Shown here: piece by piece, positions 22,331 to 32,820 of the stretch
How the letters are laid out: each line of letters opens with the position of its first letter
How positions within the stretch are numbered: position 1 is the first letter of the stretch
Assembly: GCA_026874595.1 (NCBI GenBank)
Contig: CM049315.1
Coordinates: 66,783,916-66,847,915, forward strand
Reading direction: 5' to 3'
Length of the DNA: 64,000 nucleotides
Source of the DNA: Sipunculus nudus
Lineage: Eukaryota; Annelida; Sipuncula; Golfingiida; Sipunculidae
The notes under the pieces: generated by a model
The model's database searches: none
The model's input: only the letters and a program-made list of their open reading frames with translations
What the model was told of the DNA's origin: nothing
Made by a program: the position numbers and the translations under genes

Positions 22331-24486
22331 GTTTATTCTATTACTGCTTGCTTGTGAAAATTTTTTTGAGAGGTTGCGATTTTGATTACATCACATATAT
22401 TTGAACGGAATGCCTTTGAGCCTTTCTTGTTTAGATGGAGGTTGTCAGATTTTAGTGTAAATGGACCAAGGTTATCATTCATTAGCAGAGTCCATCCGTT
22501 TTTTTCAGCGTAGATTTCTAGTGCGGCAATCAGAAGTCTTATTCTTTTAGAGTATATCTTAGAGGGTCTGCTAATCACTGTGCTAAATGTGTGGTGCTTA
22601 ATACTAGGATTCTGTTTTATAATTGGCACAATCTTACGGAACTTACGAATGCTAGTGTCTGCATTTTCTTTGCTTACATGATTTGTACCGATGTGTATGA
22701 GAAGATGGTCAGATTTGACTTGCTTGATCCTATCAATAGCATGATCAAAAGTAAACACACTTGAGTCCACATGCACATTGACTTTGGTTTCATCGGAGAG
22801 GTCAGAAGAGTTCAAGTTCTTTGTCATTGAGTCCCCCAGGACAGTTACGTAAGAGGATTGGCAGGGCCTTGTTTTGTGTTGTTGTGTTCGTGTGAAGGCT
22901 TGGGCGTAGAGTTCCCTGATTTCTTCTGAGCTCTATTTACATGGCATGTTGCTGGGTTTACATTGGAGTCGTTGTGTACTTCTGAGGAAGCGTCTGTGCT
23001 AGGACACGCGTTTACGTCTCGGAAGCTGATAGTTGAGGCTGTTATCTTCACTCGTTGGATTTGATAGTGTGGAGTTTAGAAGAGTAATGGGTGTACTGGT
23101 ATTCAGCGTAGTCTGTGTTGCAGTGGTCTTGATTTTTGGAGTTGAGGGTGGATCATTTACTGGTGATGACGAAAGGCAGTTTGTTGTTACGTTACATTTG
23201 CATTGACAGCATCGTGTTGAGTTCGATGGAGTGATACGTTCCATGAAGGCATTAATCTGGGTTTGAAGGGCTATGTTTATCTCAATTAGCGACTCAAGGC
23301 GGGTAGCAAGGAGGTTGATTTTGTGTGGATAGTTTCTGCACGTTATACACGTCCAGATGCCAAGAGTTCCACTATCCTCTCCTACACATACTGGATGGAA
23401 CCAGCTCATACAGATGCAGCATCGAACCATAGATTCATCAGCATACTTGCGATCATATACACAGTCCTTAGAGCAATATGATTCTTCTTGATCTTTGGTT
23501 TCAAGGTTGCGTTTTGATTGCACTTTAAATGATGTTCTTTTTTTTTTGTATTACGTGTATGACGTTCACATGTAGCTTTATCAGGTGTTAGTTTATCACA
23601 GTTTGATTTTTTGTTCACCTCATTGTATGAATTAGGAGAGCAATGGGTGTTATCATTCAGCTCAGCGTTTGAAATAGGGGAGCAATGGATGTTATCATTC
23701 AGCTCAGCGTGTAACATTACACTAATATCCAGAGGTGATGGAGGCGACGTAAAGGCTGGCGATAATGGAGAGTCTTGAGGTATTGATGAGTTTATTTCAG
23801 GTAATGGACTCATTGAGTTGGAATTTTGAGGGGTCTTCTGGAAAAGATCCCCCAGGATGTTGTCTGTTGTTGTTGACCCTTTGTTCTCAATTGGGGATAA
23901 AGCGATGACCGCAACACTGGTTTCACTCAATCTGGTTTGTACTCTGTTGTTTATACCATTAGATATGAATAACGCTTTGCATGAAAGTACAGGTTTTGGT
24001 ATTGACGGGATTATATTGGCAAGTTCTGCCTGGATTGCTGACTTGCATTTTGTTTTCCTGAATTTGTTTAGGTCACACTTCTTCATATTATCACAGGCGC
24101 TTGAATCGCTATTTGTGTTGATATTGGCTTAAATAGTGTTCAATTTACCTTAACAACAATCCCCTACCGTTTAATGAGCTGTAAACCATGTTATATTGTT
24201 TGCCGGTACTTGTTTATATAATAGATACTTCTTAAATAAACAAGTACCGGCAAGCGATATATCATGGTTTAAAGCTCATTAAACGGCAGGGGATTGCTGT
24301 TAAGGTAAATTGAACACTATTTAAGCCAATATCAACACAAATAGCGATTCAAGCGCCTGTGATATTATGAACAGTGGTAATCCAGTTATTTGTGACGTCA
24401 CTGATGGCTTGCTCGAGTTTTTCTTTTGTCGGCACAGACAAGCTATCGAGCAGCATGTTAGATTGTTGAATCAGTTTGTCAGACAT
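22328..24486 (-). pseudogene. CR1-like ORF1 (PHD finger and SGNH esterase), disrupted
   Basis: The N-terminus starts at ATG 24486 (MSDKLIQQSNMLLDSL...) and is cut after 45 codons by a TGA at 24349 inside the palindrome. The frame resumes at about 24086 (MKKCDLNKFRKTK). Around 23470-23340 a PHD finger is visible: CSKDC, RCCICMSWFHPVCV, IWTCITC, i.e. a Cys4-His-Cys3 pattern. A 1-nt shift at a poly-T run near 23540 separates this from the upstream part. Further on the SGNH hydrolase shows GDS (22828-22836, catalytic Ser), IGTN and DNLH (Asp-His). Such esterase domains in CR1-group ORF1 are thought to act in membrane or RNP handling; the role is unproven. Confidence 0.8.
24082..24371. repeat. 290-bp near-perfect palindrome (135-bp arms, 20-nt loop) inside ORF1
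   Basis: Left arm 24082-24216 and right arm 24237-24371 are reverse complements with a few mismatches, from TTCATATTATCACAGGCG at the outside to TGCCGGTACTTGTTTA at the loop. It interrupts the ORF1 reading frame. Either a foldback MITE inserted here or a local inverted duplication occurred; no clear target duplication is seen. Confidence 0.9.
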
Positions 24487-24839
24487 GATTTCTTTTGCGT
24501 ATACACTAATATGAGTTCGATAAAACGTCTTAGTGACTGTTTATAGGAAGATGAGAGAACAGGACGCGGGGTTTGTTTAGTTTCCAGGGGCGACGTCTTG
24601 AATGTTATGATAGATAAACTTACTTTTCCGTCGTTGAAATATCACTCAAACATCCCCACAACACAGTGTAGGGGAATGCATGGAATATCACAGTTTGTCT
24701 TCTAAAACATGTGCTTGTAAAATCTGTTTTAGAGCGTAAAATCCATTAAAATCCAAGTAAAAATGTGAGCACTGAGAAGTTCGTTCTCGTACACCCGAGT
24801 TGTGCGCAGTCCTTGCATAGCCACCGCATACATCCTGTT

Positions 24840-25224
24840 ACATCAAGTTATGGCACCAAGCTAAAAATATAATTATTATCAACAAGTGAGATATTTAAAA
24901 GGAAAGTCTCTGAAATGTGCATAGTTTTGTTCACCTGCCCACTCAATTAAGCCCTCATCTGACTGTTACCACAAGAAGAGGCCAGAGGTACCCAAGGGAC
25001 ACACACCCTGACATACGCAGGCAGCCAAGCATGACTTTTCCTGAAAACATACCTAAACACACCAGGAAACCACACCCACTCAAATTATGCCACGCCCATG
25101 CACAGTCACGCAACCTGGAACTTTTGGAAGAACAAAATGAACTTTGAATATTTTTATTTACATATAAAATACATTTCATGTGAACTTTCGGCTGCATGTT
25201 ATCATTTGTTTGCATTATTTTTAA

Positions 25225-25274
<50 letters not shown>

Positions 25275-25430
25275 TAGGTCCATATGTATGATGGAATAAT
25301 AAAGGAATAGATGAATAATTATATTAATACTGATTTTCAACTCTTCATAAATGAATGTTGGAATGTAAAAACATTTGTGTATCATAGTAAAAAAACATAC
25401 ACAATGTTTCCATGTTCAATAAATTAATAC
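24840..25430. other. Intergenic with (TA)n microsatellite, no gene recognised
   Basis: TA run at 25227-25271. The short ORFs at 24917-25215 show no features. Confidence 0.5.
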
Positions 25431-25434
25431 ATAT

Positions 25435-26010
25435 ATAGCCGTGACAACCCGACTCAGTAGGCAATCGGATAATTGGGCTGGTAAGCCTACTCGAGTCGTG
25501 ATACAAGTTATATCTAGGAACGTATCGCAGTGGTCTTGCATCAGGTTGCATTCATATCGTGGTAAACGGCCCATAATCTCAATATTATGCTAAAAATAAT
25601 GAATTACACAATAGTATACATGTGAGCTCACAACCCAAACGGAAACACCGTCTCCATGGACACGGGTCATTTCCTGTATCGCCTGCAAGCTGCCTGTGTC
25701 CTGTAACCCGTCCGAGCCATGCTTGTGTTCATGCGGTCATAAATTCAACAAACACGCCAAAGGGTTTACCAATGTGCTGGGTTAAAACAGAACTTTTCTC
25801 GCTCATGTTTGGTATTATTAGTAAGTACACAAAAATGCTAACGATTGGTCTGGTTTATGTTGATTGACAGTTTACCTGTAGGCCATGAAGCATTGTCAGA
25901 AATGACGAAAATATTTGCATCTTCATTAATGCGTTCCTCAGACATAGATGAAATGACACTCTGGCGCTAGTAATCTGGTCGTAATGCCAGAGAGTCGATA
26001 TGACGCTAAT
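25435..26010 (+). repeat. Dispersed repeat, copy A of an inverted pair
   Basis: About 580 bp containing GGGCTGGTAAG, CGCAGTGGTCTTGCATCA, CATTCATATCGTGGTAAAC, GAGCCATGCTTGTGTTCATG, TTTACCAATGTGCTGGGTTA and GACACTCTGGCGC. All recur in reverse complement and in the same order at 35985-36580. No coding capacity recognised; class unknown. Confidence 0.8.
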
Positions 26011-26730
26011 ACATATACAGCTACACATATTCAGACAATGTGGACCTTTCATTTTTTTTTTAATACCAACAATACATCACACAATATTACCTTTTATTGT
26101 TGTACGTTATTTCATGGGCTGAACAGGCCGTACCTATCTTCTGATGTACCTGAAATAAAATACAGATAATTTAATTAAAAAACAAGTATACAGGTAATAC
26201 AATATCTTTCAGTGTGTTAATTATATTTGTTAACCAAGCTTAAACTTAACCAGTTAACTGAAGCCGTGGAGGTATTTTAAACTTATTAACAACAGCTACG
26301 TTGTATGTACAGAAAGTGTTATAAAAATAAAACAATAATATCAGGAATATTTACCATAAACAAATTACTTTTAGAAACAGAGTAATAACAAATACTCGCA
26401 TGATCAACCATGGCATTATTATTATTTTTGTCCACTGACACTGTGAAATACATGAAGTTAAGCGTCCCGCAGACATCGTGACACGATCAATCACAGAACT
26501 GTCAAACACCGGGTTGTTACGTAATAATCAGCTGTCATTCTGACGGGTGACAGCAGATGAAAACACATCCTGACAGTTACAAGAGAGTGAGATCATACTG
26601 ACCAAAAACATCAATTTTAAGTATAATATATATTTACCAAGGAAAGTGCCCCAAATGCTTCATTTTGACTACATATTTCATATTTTCTCACAATGTCGAA
26701 GGGGGGAGTCCCAATGAAGGGACATTGGTC

Positions 26731-26733
26731 TTC

Positions 26734-26788
<55 letters not shown>

Positions 26789-26791
26789 GTA

Positions 26792-26862
<71 letters not shown>
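26731..26862. repeat. Compound (CT)n(TA)n microsatellite
   Basis: CT run followed by a long TA run with a few interruptions. The Leu/Ser and Tyr/Ile ORFs here are artefacts. Confidence 0.95.
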
Positions 26863-26864
<2 letters not shown>

Positions 26865-26869
26865 CGGGT

Positions 26870-27380
26870 TTTTTTCTCAGTTAGTGCACCCCTTGGAATT
26901 TCTTTCAGCGTACGGTTCTGACATAATGCCGAAAGCCCGTGTCAGACCGAATAACGAACCAAAAACATTAATTTATGAAAAATGGACGTCGAAAGCGAAA
27001 TTTTTAAGCACCTATCACTTCGGGAAAGCGAATAATAAAAAGTGGATCACTAGCTTAAATCCGTTTTTCTGTCACTTTCTATGCGCCCATGTCAGAATCG
27101 ATTCGCTGACTTCGGTTCACAATCAGCCAAAGACAAAAACGAACAAATACCGACACGGTGAATGAAAACCGACACAACAACGACATGACCGAATGAATAC
27201 CGAAACCATACTGCACTGAGCAAACTAAAAACGAAGTTTTTATTTCTGAAGGTTTGGGCGACTCAAAAGCGTCATTATTCCCTCGACTGAATAATATCGC
27301 TTTTTGTTTCGGGCAATTTGGCGAATGAAAACCGAGAAATCGATTGAGACATCATTGAGACCCACAATGGTATAGAGAGG
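26870..27380. other. No gene recognised
   Basis: A 93-codon ORF (26884-27165) has no recognisable features. Short ACCGA-rich phrases such as GAATGAATACCGAAAC and GAATGAAAACCGA recur. Possibly the flank or 5' part of the gene-like region that follows. Confidence 0.35.
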
Positions 27381-27385
27381 GAGAT

Positions 27386-27643
27386 ATGTATTTATTTTTG
27401 CACCAAAAAAATTGCTTTTCTGCAGGGGGATTTACAACCCTTTCAATGGTAAGTACGTGGACGTTCCATCTGTCTCCTCACAAACCTGTTTCCTACCGAC
27501 AAAATAACGGAATACGTGAGAAGCAGCTTTTTGAAGCCTACTGTGAGATTCCCTTGATGGAAGAATGCCTTCTTGGCAATGTTTGGATCAATACGACGTG
27601 AAAAGCTGTCAGACGCCGATGGCAAAAGCAAGAACGAGAAGCC
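27386..27643 (+). other. Possible upstream exon region of the Asp-rich ORF
   Basis: A 71-codon ORF (27386-27601) ends in TGA and is in the same frame as the Asp-rich ORF, with 14 open codons (KAVRRRWQKQEREA) between the TGA and its ATG. Within it are a good acceptor-like tract (CTTTTCTGCAG ending at 27425) and a perfect donor GTAAGT (from about 27449). Splicing could therefore bypass the stop. I cannot tell whether this is one gene; the evidence is only signal-level. Confidence 0.3.
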
Positions 27644-28945
27644 ATGTCTCATTGTGAGAATCTTGATGACACTGAAGATATGACGGTGAAATTAGATGAT
27701 GACGATGACGTAGATCTGACGGTGAAATCAGATGATGACGACGACGTAGATCTGACGGTGAAATCAGATGTTGACGATGACGTAGATATGACTGTGAACC
27801 CAGATGTTGACGATGACGTAGATATGACTGTGAAACCAGATGATGACGATGACGTAGATATGACGATGGAATCAGATGATGACGATGACTTAGATATGAC
27901 GATGAAATCAGATGTTGACGATGACGTAGATATGACTGTGAACCCAGATGTTGACGATGACGTAGATATTACTGTGAAACCAGATGATGATGATGGCGTG
28001 GATATGACGATGGAATCAGATAATGACGATGACTTAGATATGACGATGAAATCAGATGTTGACGATGACGTAGATATGACGGTGAAACCAGATGTTGACG
28101 ATCACGTAGATCTGACGGTGAAATTAGATGATGACGATGACGTAGATATGACAATGAAATCAGATGATGATGATGGCGTGGATATGACGGTGAAATTAGA
28201 TGATGACGATGACGTAGATCTGACGGTGAAATCAGATGATGACGACGACGTAGATCTGACGGTGAAACCAGATGTTGACGATGACGTAGATATGACGGTG
28301 AAACCAGATGATGACGATGACGTAGATATGACGGTGAAATCAGATGATGACGATGGCGTAGATATGACTGTGAAATCAGATGTTGACGATGACGTAGATA
28401 TAACTGTGAAATTAGATGTTGACGATGACGTAGATATGACGGTGAAACCAGATGGTGACGATGACGTAGATATGACGGTGAAATCAGATGTTGACGATGG
28501 CGTAGATCTGACTGTGAAATCAGATGTTGACGACGACGTAGATCTGACGGTGAAACGAGATGTTGACGATGGCGTAGAAATGACGGTGAAACCAGATGTT
28601 GACGATGGCGTAGAAATGATGGTGAAACCAGATGTTGACGATGGCGTAGATATGACGGTGAAATCAGATGATGACGATGGCGTAGATATGACGTTGAAAT
28701 CAGATGATGACGATGGCGTAGATATGACGGTGAAATCAGATGATGACGATGGCGTAGATATGACTGTGAAATCAGATGTTGACGATGGCGTAGATATGAC
28801 TGTGAAATTAGATGTTGACGACGACGTAGATCTGACGGTGAAACCAGATGTTGACGATGACGTAGATATGACGGTGAAACCAGATGATGACGATGGCGTA
28901 GATATGACCAGGTTTGGCTACTGCTTGTGCAGTAATGTGGATTGA
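27644..28945 (+). CDS. Asp-rich repeat protein ORF (12-aa repeat), unknown function
   Basis: 433 codons, uninterrupted: a short head (MSHCENLDDTED), about 34 units of a 36-bp/12-aa repeat of the form DVDDDVDMTVKS/KP, and a short unique tail (RFGYCLCSNVD). Nearly half the residues are Asp, so the product would be extremely acidic, with regularly spaced Lys and Thr/Met-Val. No signal peptide and no membrane segment at this ATG. Acidic Asp-rich repeat proteins occur among mollusc biomineral and calcium-binding proteins, but this similarity is compositional only. Because the unit is a multiple of three, tandem duplication keeps any frame open, so an open frame alone does not prove coding. A non-coding minisatellite is the main alternative. 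Confidence 0.4.
   Translation: MSHCENLDDTEDMTVKLDDDDDVDLTVKSDDDDDVDLTVKSDVDDDVDMTVNPDVDDDVDMTVKPDDDDDVDMTMESDDDDDLDMTMKSDVDDDVDMTVNPDVDDDVDITVKPDDDDGVDMTMESDNDDDLDMTMKSDVDDDVDMTVKPDVDDHVDLTVKLDDDDDVDMTMKSDDDDGVDMTVKLDDDDDVDLTVKSDDDDDVDLTVKPDVDDDVDMTVKPDDDDDVDMTVKSDDDDGVDMTVKSDVDDDVDITVKLDVDDDVDMTVKPDGDDDVDMTVKSDVDDGVDLTVKSDVDDDVDLTVKRDVDDGVEMTVKPDVDDGVEMMVKPDVDDGVDMTVKSDDDDGVDMTLKSDDDDGVDMTVKSDDDDGVDMTVKSDVDDGVDMTVKLDVDDDVDLTVKPDVDDDVDMTVKPDDDDGVDMTRFGYCLCSNVD
27680..28905. repeat. 36-bp minisatellite, about 34 copies
   Basis: Units of the type GATGTTGACGATGACGTAGA plus TATGACTGTGAAATCA. Variation is concentrated at a few positions: GAT/GTT, GATGAC/GATGGC, ATG/CTG and TCA/CCA/TTA. Blocks of two or three units recur together, indicating higher-order duplication. 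Confidence 0.95.
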
Positions 28946-28949
28946 GCTC

Positions 28950-30170
28950 ATTTTCCAGAGTATTAAAGAGTGTAAATCATATTTCATATTTTAAAGTACA
29001 AAAGTAGATCAACTGACATTGTACTTTTCAAGCTTGAGCTAATTATCTCTTCTTTATATAAACTCAAATTGATATAATAGTTAAAACAAATTTATATAAT
29101 ATTTAAAACGGAGTTCTTCGGTCTGACTTCCGGTATAGCGTATTCAACCTGCTTCGTCGACGAGGGTCTGGCCTCCAGGGTAGTGTTCTTGGCCTGCATG
29201 ACTTAACGCTACCACAAACATAGAGGCCGTCATATCGGCCATGCTTTAGGCCGCTGAATTTTGAAGATACCCACAACAGCAGTTGCAAATGTTCGTACAG
29301 CTACCGAGGCTGCTTCTATGTACATGTTAAGAGCACACGTGACAGAATTAAGACCATTGCGTAGCAACTGCATTCGCATACTTTCGTTACAAAACATCAA
29401 CAATGTGTGCACATATATGCTTACAGAAAATATGTTTGGATTAAACTGCATGGCGTTTTCATGGATCAGTTGAATTACCAAGTTATGAAACCAGACTTAT
29501 AAGTATTATACATCATAATCACTCTGCTCTTTCCTAATCTCTATGATCTGTGCATAGTGATTAGTGTTAAATATCAACGATCCTGGACCCCCATTTCCAC
29601 GAAGAAGGTCCTTTCCTGTGACTAAGTGCAGGTACCCAGCTATAGCGTGACTGGTCACGTGGGCGGGGGGGGGGGGTCTGCAGGAAGGACGGCCTGTTTA
29701 AAAACATACAAGTACATTACCAGTGTAATCAGCTGCTAATTGAGATATGTCATATAAATATCATATTTATTCTATAAGTCCGTGTGCAGCTTCGTGGTAT
29801 CTAAAGTTACTATTCATAAATCATATTCACATTTGTGCAGTCACTTTGAATTTTGTTGCTGAACTCATGACCTGATATTCTACTGATTATTATTATCGTT
29901 TTAATCATCATAGTTTCACAGAACAAACATCTTTTTTAATCTGGTGGCTGGAGCTGAATATGAAACATCTTCCTGGTATCAGTCATATTTACACCAAAAA
30001 ATTAAACGATATTGCTGATTTATCACTGTCATATTGGCTTACCATATTTTGTAAATATATTTTATATTTTAAATCACATATTAAAATATAATACATACAT
30101 TATGCCATTAATATTCTACAGAAAGCTTGCTAGACTTGCATTATATTTGCAATATTTTGTATTGCGGATA
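28950..30170. other. Intergenic, no gene recognised
   Basis: A GC-richer patch at 29100-29240, G-run at about 29663-29676, otherwise AT-rich. No supported ORF. Confidence 0.5.
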
Positions 30171-31594
30171 AATAATAGTCTAGTCAATGAACGATTCTTA
30201 TCAATTGAGGTTGGACAAAAATGTTATCAAAGGTTTCTCACCTGAAATGGATTCATTGATAATGTCTTAGTGCACAAATAAAACCTCACCCGATTCCACC
30301 CATGGCAAAGTGTCATTTTCACCCCAATTCCAAGATGGCCGCCATTATAAGGGGTGAAATATTTGAAAAGCCATAATTCCATAACTAAATGACATAGAAA
30401 CACATTTAACGTGTCATTTCTATCTAACATTAGGATGCCCGTTCATTTTGTGACACTTCTGAGGTCATATAAGGTACACTTCTGGTATAAGGTCAAGGTC
30501 AATGTCAAATTTTGCAGATAAAAAGCCAAAATGTTTCAACCAAATGTTATAAAAACATACCTCAAGTATAATTTCCCTTCGACATTAAGCTGCCCATTCA
30601 TTTGGTGATACGTTTTAAGTCAAAATGATATATAAAATGCTGTAAGGTTAAGGTCAAACTTGGAAGAGAAAAAGCATCAATCGCCATGAGATGGCATGTT
30701 TTTGCATGAAAATGACATTAAAATGCATTTTTAGTTTTCAATTCTGACTAACTGTGGATTGCCCATGCATTTGGTGGTACGGTACTTCTAAAGTCAGGAA
30801 AGGTACATACCATGCATGTAGGTCAAGGTCAAAGTCAAATCTGGAAGAAAAAAGTAATAATCGTCATGATATATAGCATGTGTTTTGCAGGAACGTAACA
30901 TAGAAGCACTTTCAAAGGGTCATTTCATCTAAATTTAGATTGCTAATTCTTTTGGTGATAGTTTTAAGGCCAGGAAAGGATTATATCATGCATCAAGGTC
31001 AAGGTCAAGTTTTATTGAAAAACACCAGTACTGTCCATGATATCGCAAGTATTTGCAACAAAGTGACATTTAAGGTGCAACTTCTAGCTAACATCAGAAT
31101 GCTAATTGATTCGGTGGTCCTCCTGGGGTCAAAAAAGATACAAACCATGCATCAAGGCCAACTTGATAGGAATATGCTCATCCCCATGATTTGGTTAACA
31201 TGGCACTAATCATAGAAAACAAACTTGATACGTGCTTGTAACAATACATGTGATTAATAATTTGATATGAGTCTATCATTCCATATACATGTATATCTAC
31301 AACCCATGAAGTTGTGAACCTATTCTTCGTTTAAAATATCATCATTATCTTGTTCATCATCATGATCCCTATTAGTAACATACTGGTGAAGTATGTACAG
31401 CTCCTCCTTACGATAAGCACATGTTTATTTTCTCATATAACCCCAACAGTTGCACTTAATTATTTTGAAATAATCAGGTGCTGCTTGTTGTGTAACCCTG
31501 AGAGACAAAGGGAAGATGGAAACCGTTCCCCCGAAGCATACATGATAAGCTTAAAAACCCTAGCGTCTATATAAGCGGCTGATTCTGACAGGTT

Positions 31595-31770
31595 GAGTGA
31601 GATCCTTTGCAGAAGAGATGGTCAAAACAAGTATCTCTGTTGAGCATGTAGAAAGAGATGCCGACTGCTAAATTGGAAGGGATATTTCTTGACTAAAATT
31701 CCAAAAGTTCTTGCAGATTGTTCTGATTTATTTAAGTTACGCACATACCATGCTGACATCACAGGTAATA
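31595..31770 (+). pseudogene. Exon-like remnant in the left arm of the inverted duplication
   Basis: Reads FAEEMVKTSISVEHVE in one frame and ends at a donor-like ACATCACAG|GTAATA. The mirror copy on the minus strand (about 32550-32390) reads FAEEKVRVNISDEHAE and ends at ACCACAG|GTAAAAC. Conservation of residues and of the donor between the two arms suggests a decayed coding exon. Stops follow in both, and the family is not recognised. Confidence 0.35.
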
Positions 31771-31999
31771 GTTTCAACCTATTCATGGTAACAGCAAAAC
31801 AGTCAGTTTGTATAACTACACTAAAGAAGCCTCCACAAAATATCTAATTTATGTGCTTGTAAGTGGATGTGATACCCGCTCAAGGACACACAGTATTCAG
31901 CACACAAAAAAGCCAGCTGCTAACTCCATGTCTCCAACTTATCTAAAATGTTAGAATGGCAAGCATGTAGATCAAGAAAGCTCTAATTATGATGTAGGA

Positions 32000-32028
32000 C
32001 CCCCCCCCCCCCCCAAAAAAAAAAAAAA
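32000..32028. repeat. Poly-C/poly-A tract
   Basis: About 15 C followed by about 14 A near the centre of the inverted duplication. Confidence 0.9.
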
Positions 32029-32389
32029 CTCTCATCTGATCGAGTTGTAAAATTTCAACCCAGAGTCTCAACTTCTACTGGGTATGTTCTTCCACTGCCA
32101 CCAACACAAAACCCAGAGTGTCAACTTTTATAGGTAAAGTTCTTCGACTTCCACCAACACAAAATGTGCATCACGATGCTTAGGCCTGATGATATATGCG
32201 ATGACTATGGGAGACTGAACTTTGTCAATGCCACATGGGCATCAGGTGGTATCGCATCTACCTAAAGAATGCAGACGGAGAAGTCATTTCATGTAGTCAA
32301 AATCTGATTACTCTTCCATGTAGTCATACAAATAGTCCGTTTTAATGTTATCATAAAAAGGTTTAAACTACATCGTTTTACCTGTGGTA

Positions 32390-32820
32390 TCAGCATAGTG
32401 TCTGTGTGGCATAAATGCATCAGCAACCTCTGCAACAACAGATTGGCTTTTAAGTAGCAGAAATAAAGTTTTTTTAAGCTGTCGTGCAGATTCGGCATTC
32501 TGCATGCTCATCAGAAATGTTAACTCTGACCTTCTCTTCTGCAAAGCATATCACTGATACCTATCATAATCTGCCATTGACAATGATTTTTTTAACCGCG
32601 TCAAGAATGCATCCGGGGTAAGAATTCAGATGGATTTCCAGAGTCCTTATCAGCGGTTTATCCTGACATATGTCAAATAGATCCTTCTCCTGGATTTCCT
32701 TACAAATATCATCAGGTCCAAGCATTGTGTGACGATAACATCCCCCGGAGGTGTGGGGTTTGAAATTATCTCCCATTGCTCCTTTGCCTTTCAGGGTTAC
32801 ACAACCAGCAGCACCTGAAC
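32390..32820 (-). pseudogene. Exon-like remnants in the right arm of the inverted duplication
   Basis: Contains the mirror of the FAEE remnant (32550-32390) and a 92-codon minus ORF (32564-32842) beginning MHFTILICSGAAGCV with GCYRHTMLGPDDICKEIQEK further on. Its TGTGTAACCCTGA segment is shared with the left arm, where the frame is lost. No domain recognised. Confidence 0.3.

Larger units (their letters stand above)
19056..24830 (-). mobile_element. CR1-like non-LTR retrotransposon, nearly full length, damaged
   Basis: Minus-strand element with, 5' to 3', a probable 5' UTR (to about 24.8 kb, boundary not resolved), ORF1 (coiled/linker region, PHD finger, SGNH esterase), APE-type endonuclease, reverse transcriptase and a C-terminal domain. 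It ends in an (AAAT)n tail at 19056-19084 rather than poly(A). PHD plus esterase in ORF1 and a microsatellite-like tail are typical of the CR1 group. Damage visible: a homopolymer frameshift in ORF1 near 23540, a frameshift in the endonuclease near 21990, in-frame stops at 20625-20627 and 19641-19643, and a palindrome in ORF1. Target-site duplications were not identified. Confidence 0.88.

Noticed and set aside
26665-26884. Leu/Ser- and Tyr/Ile-repeat ORFs
   Set aside because: Direct translations of CT and TA microsatellites.
27680-28905. CRISPR-like regular repeats
   Set aside because: Repeats are contiguous without spacers in an animal genome; this is a minisatellite.
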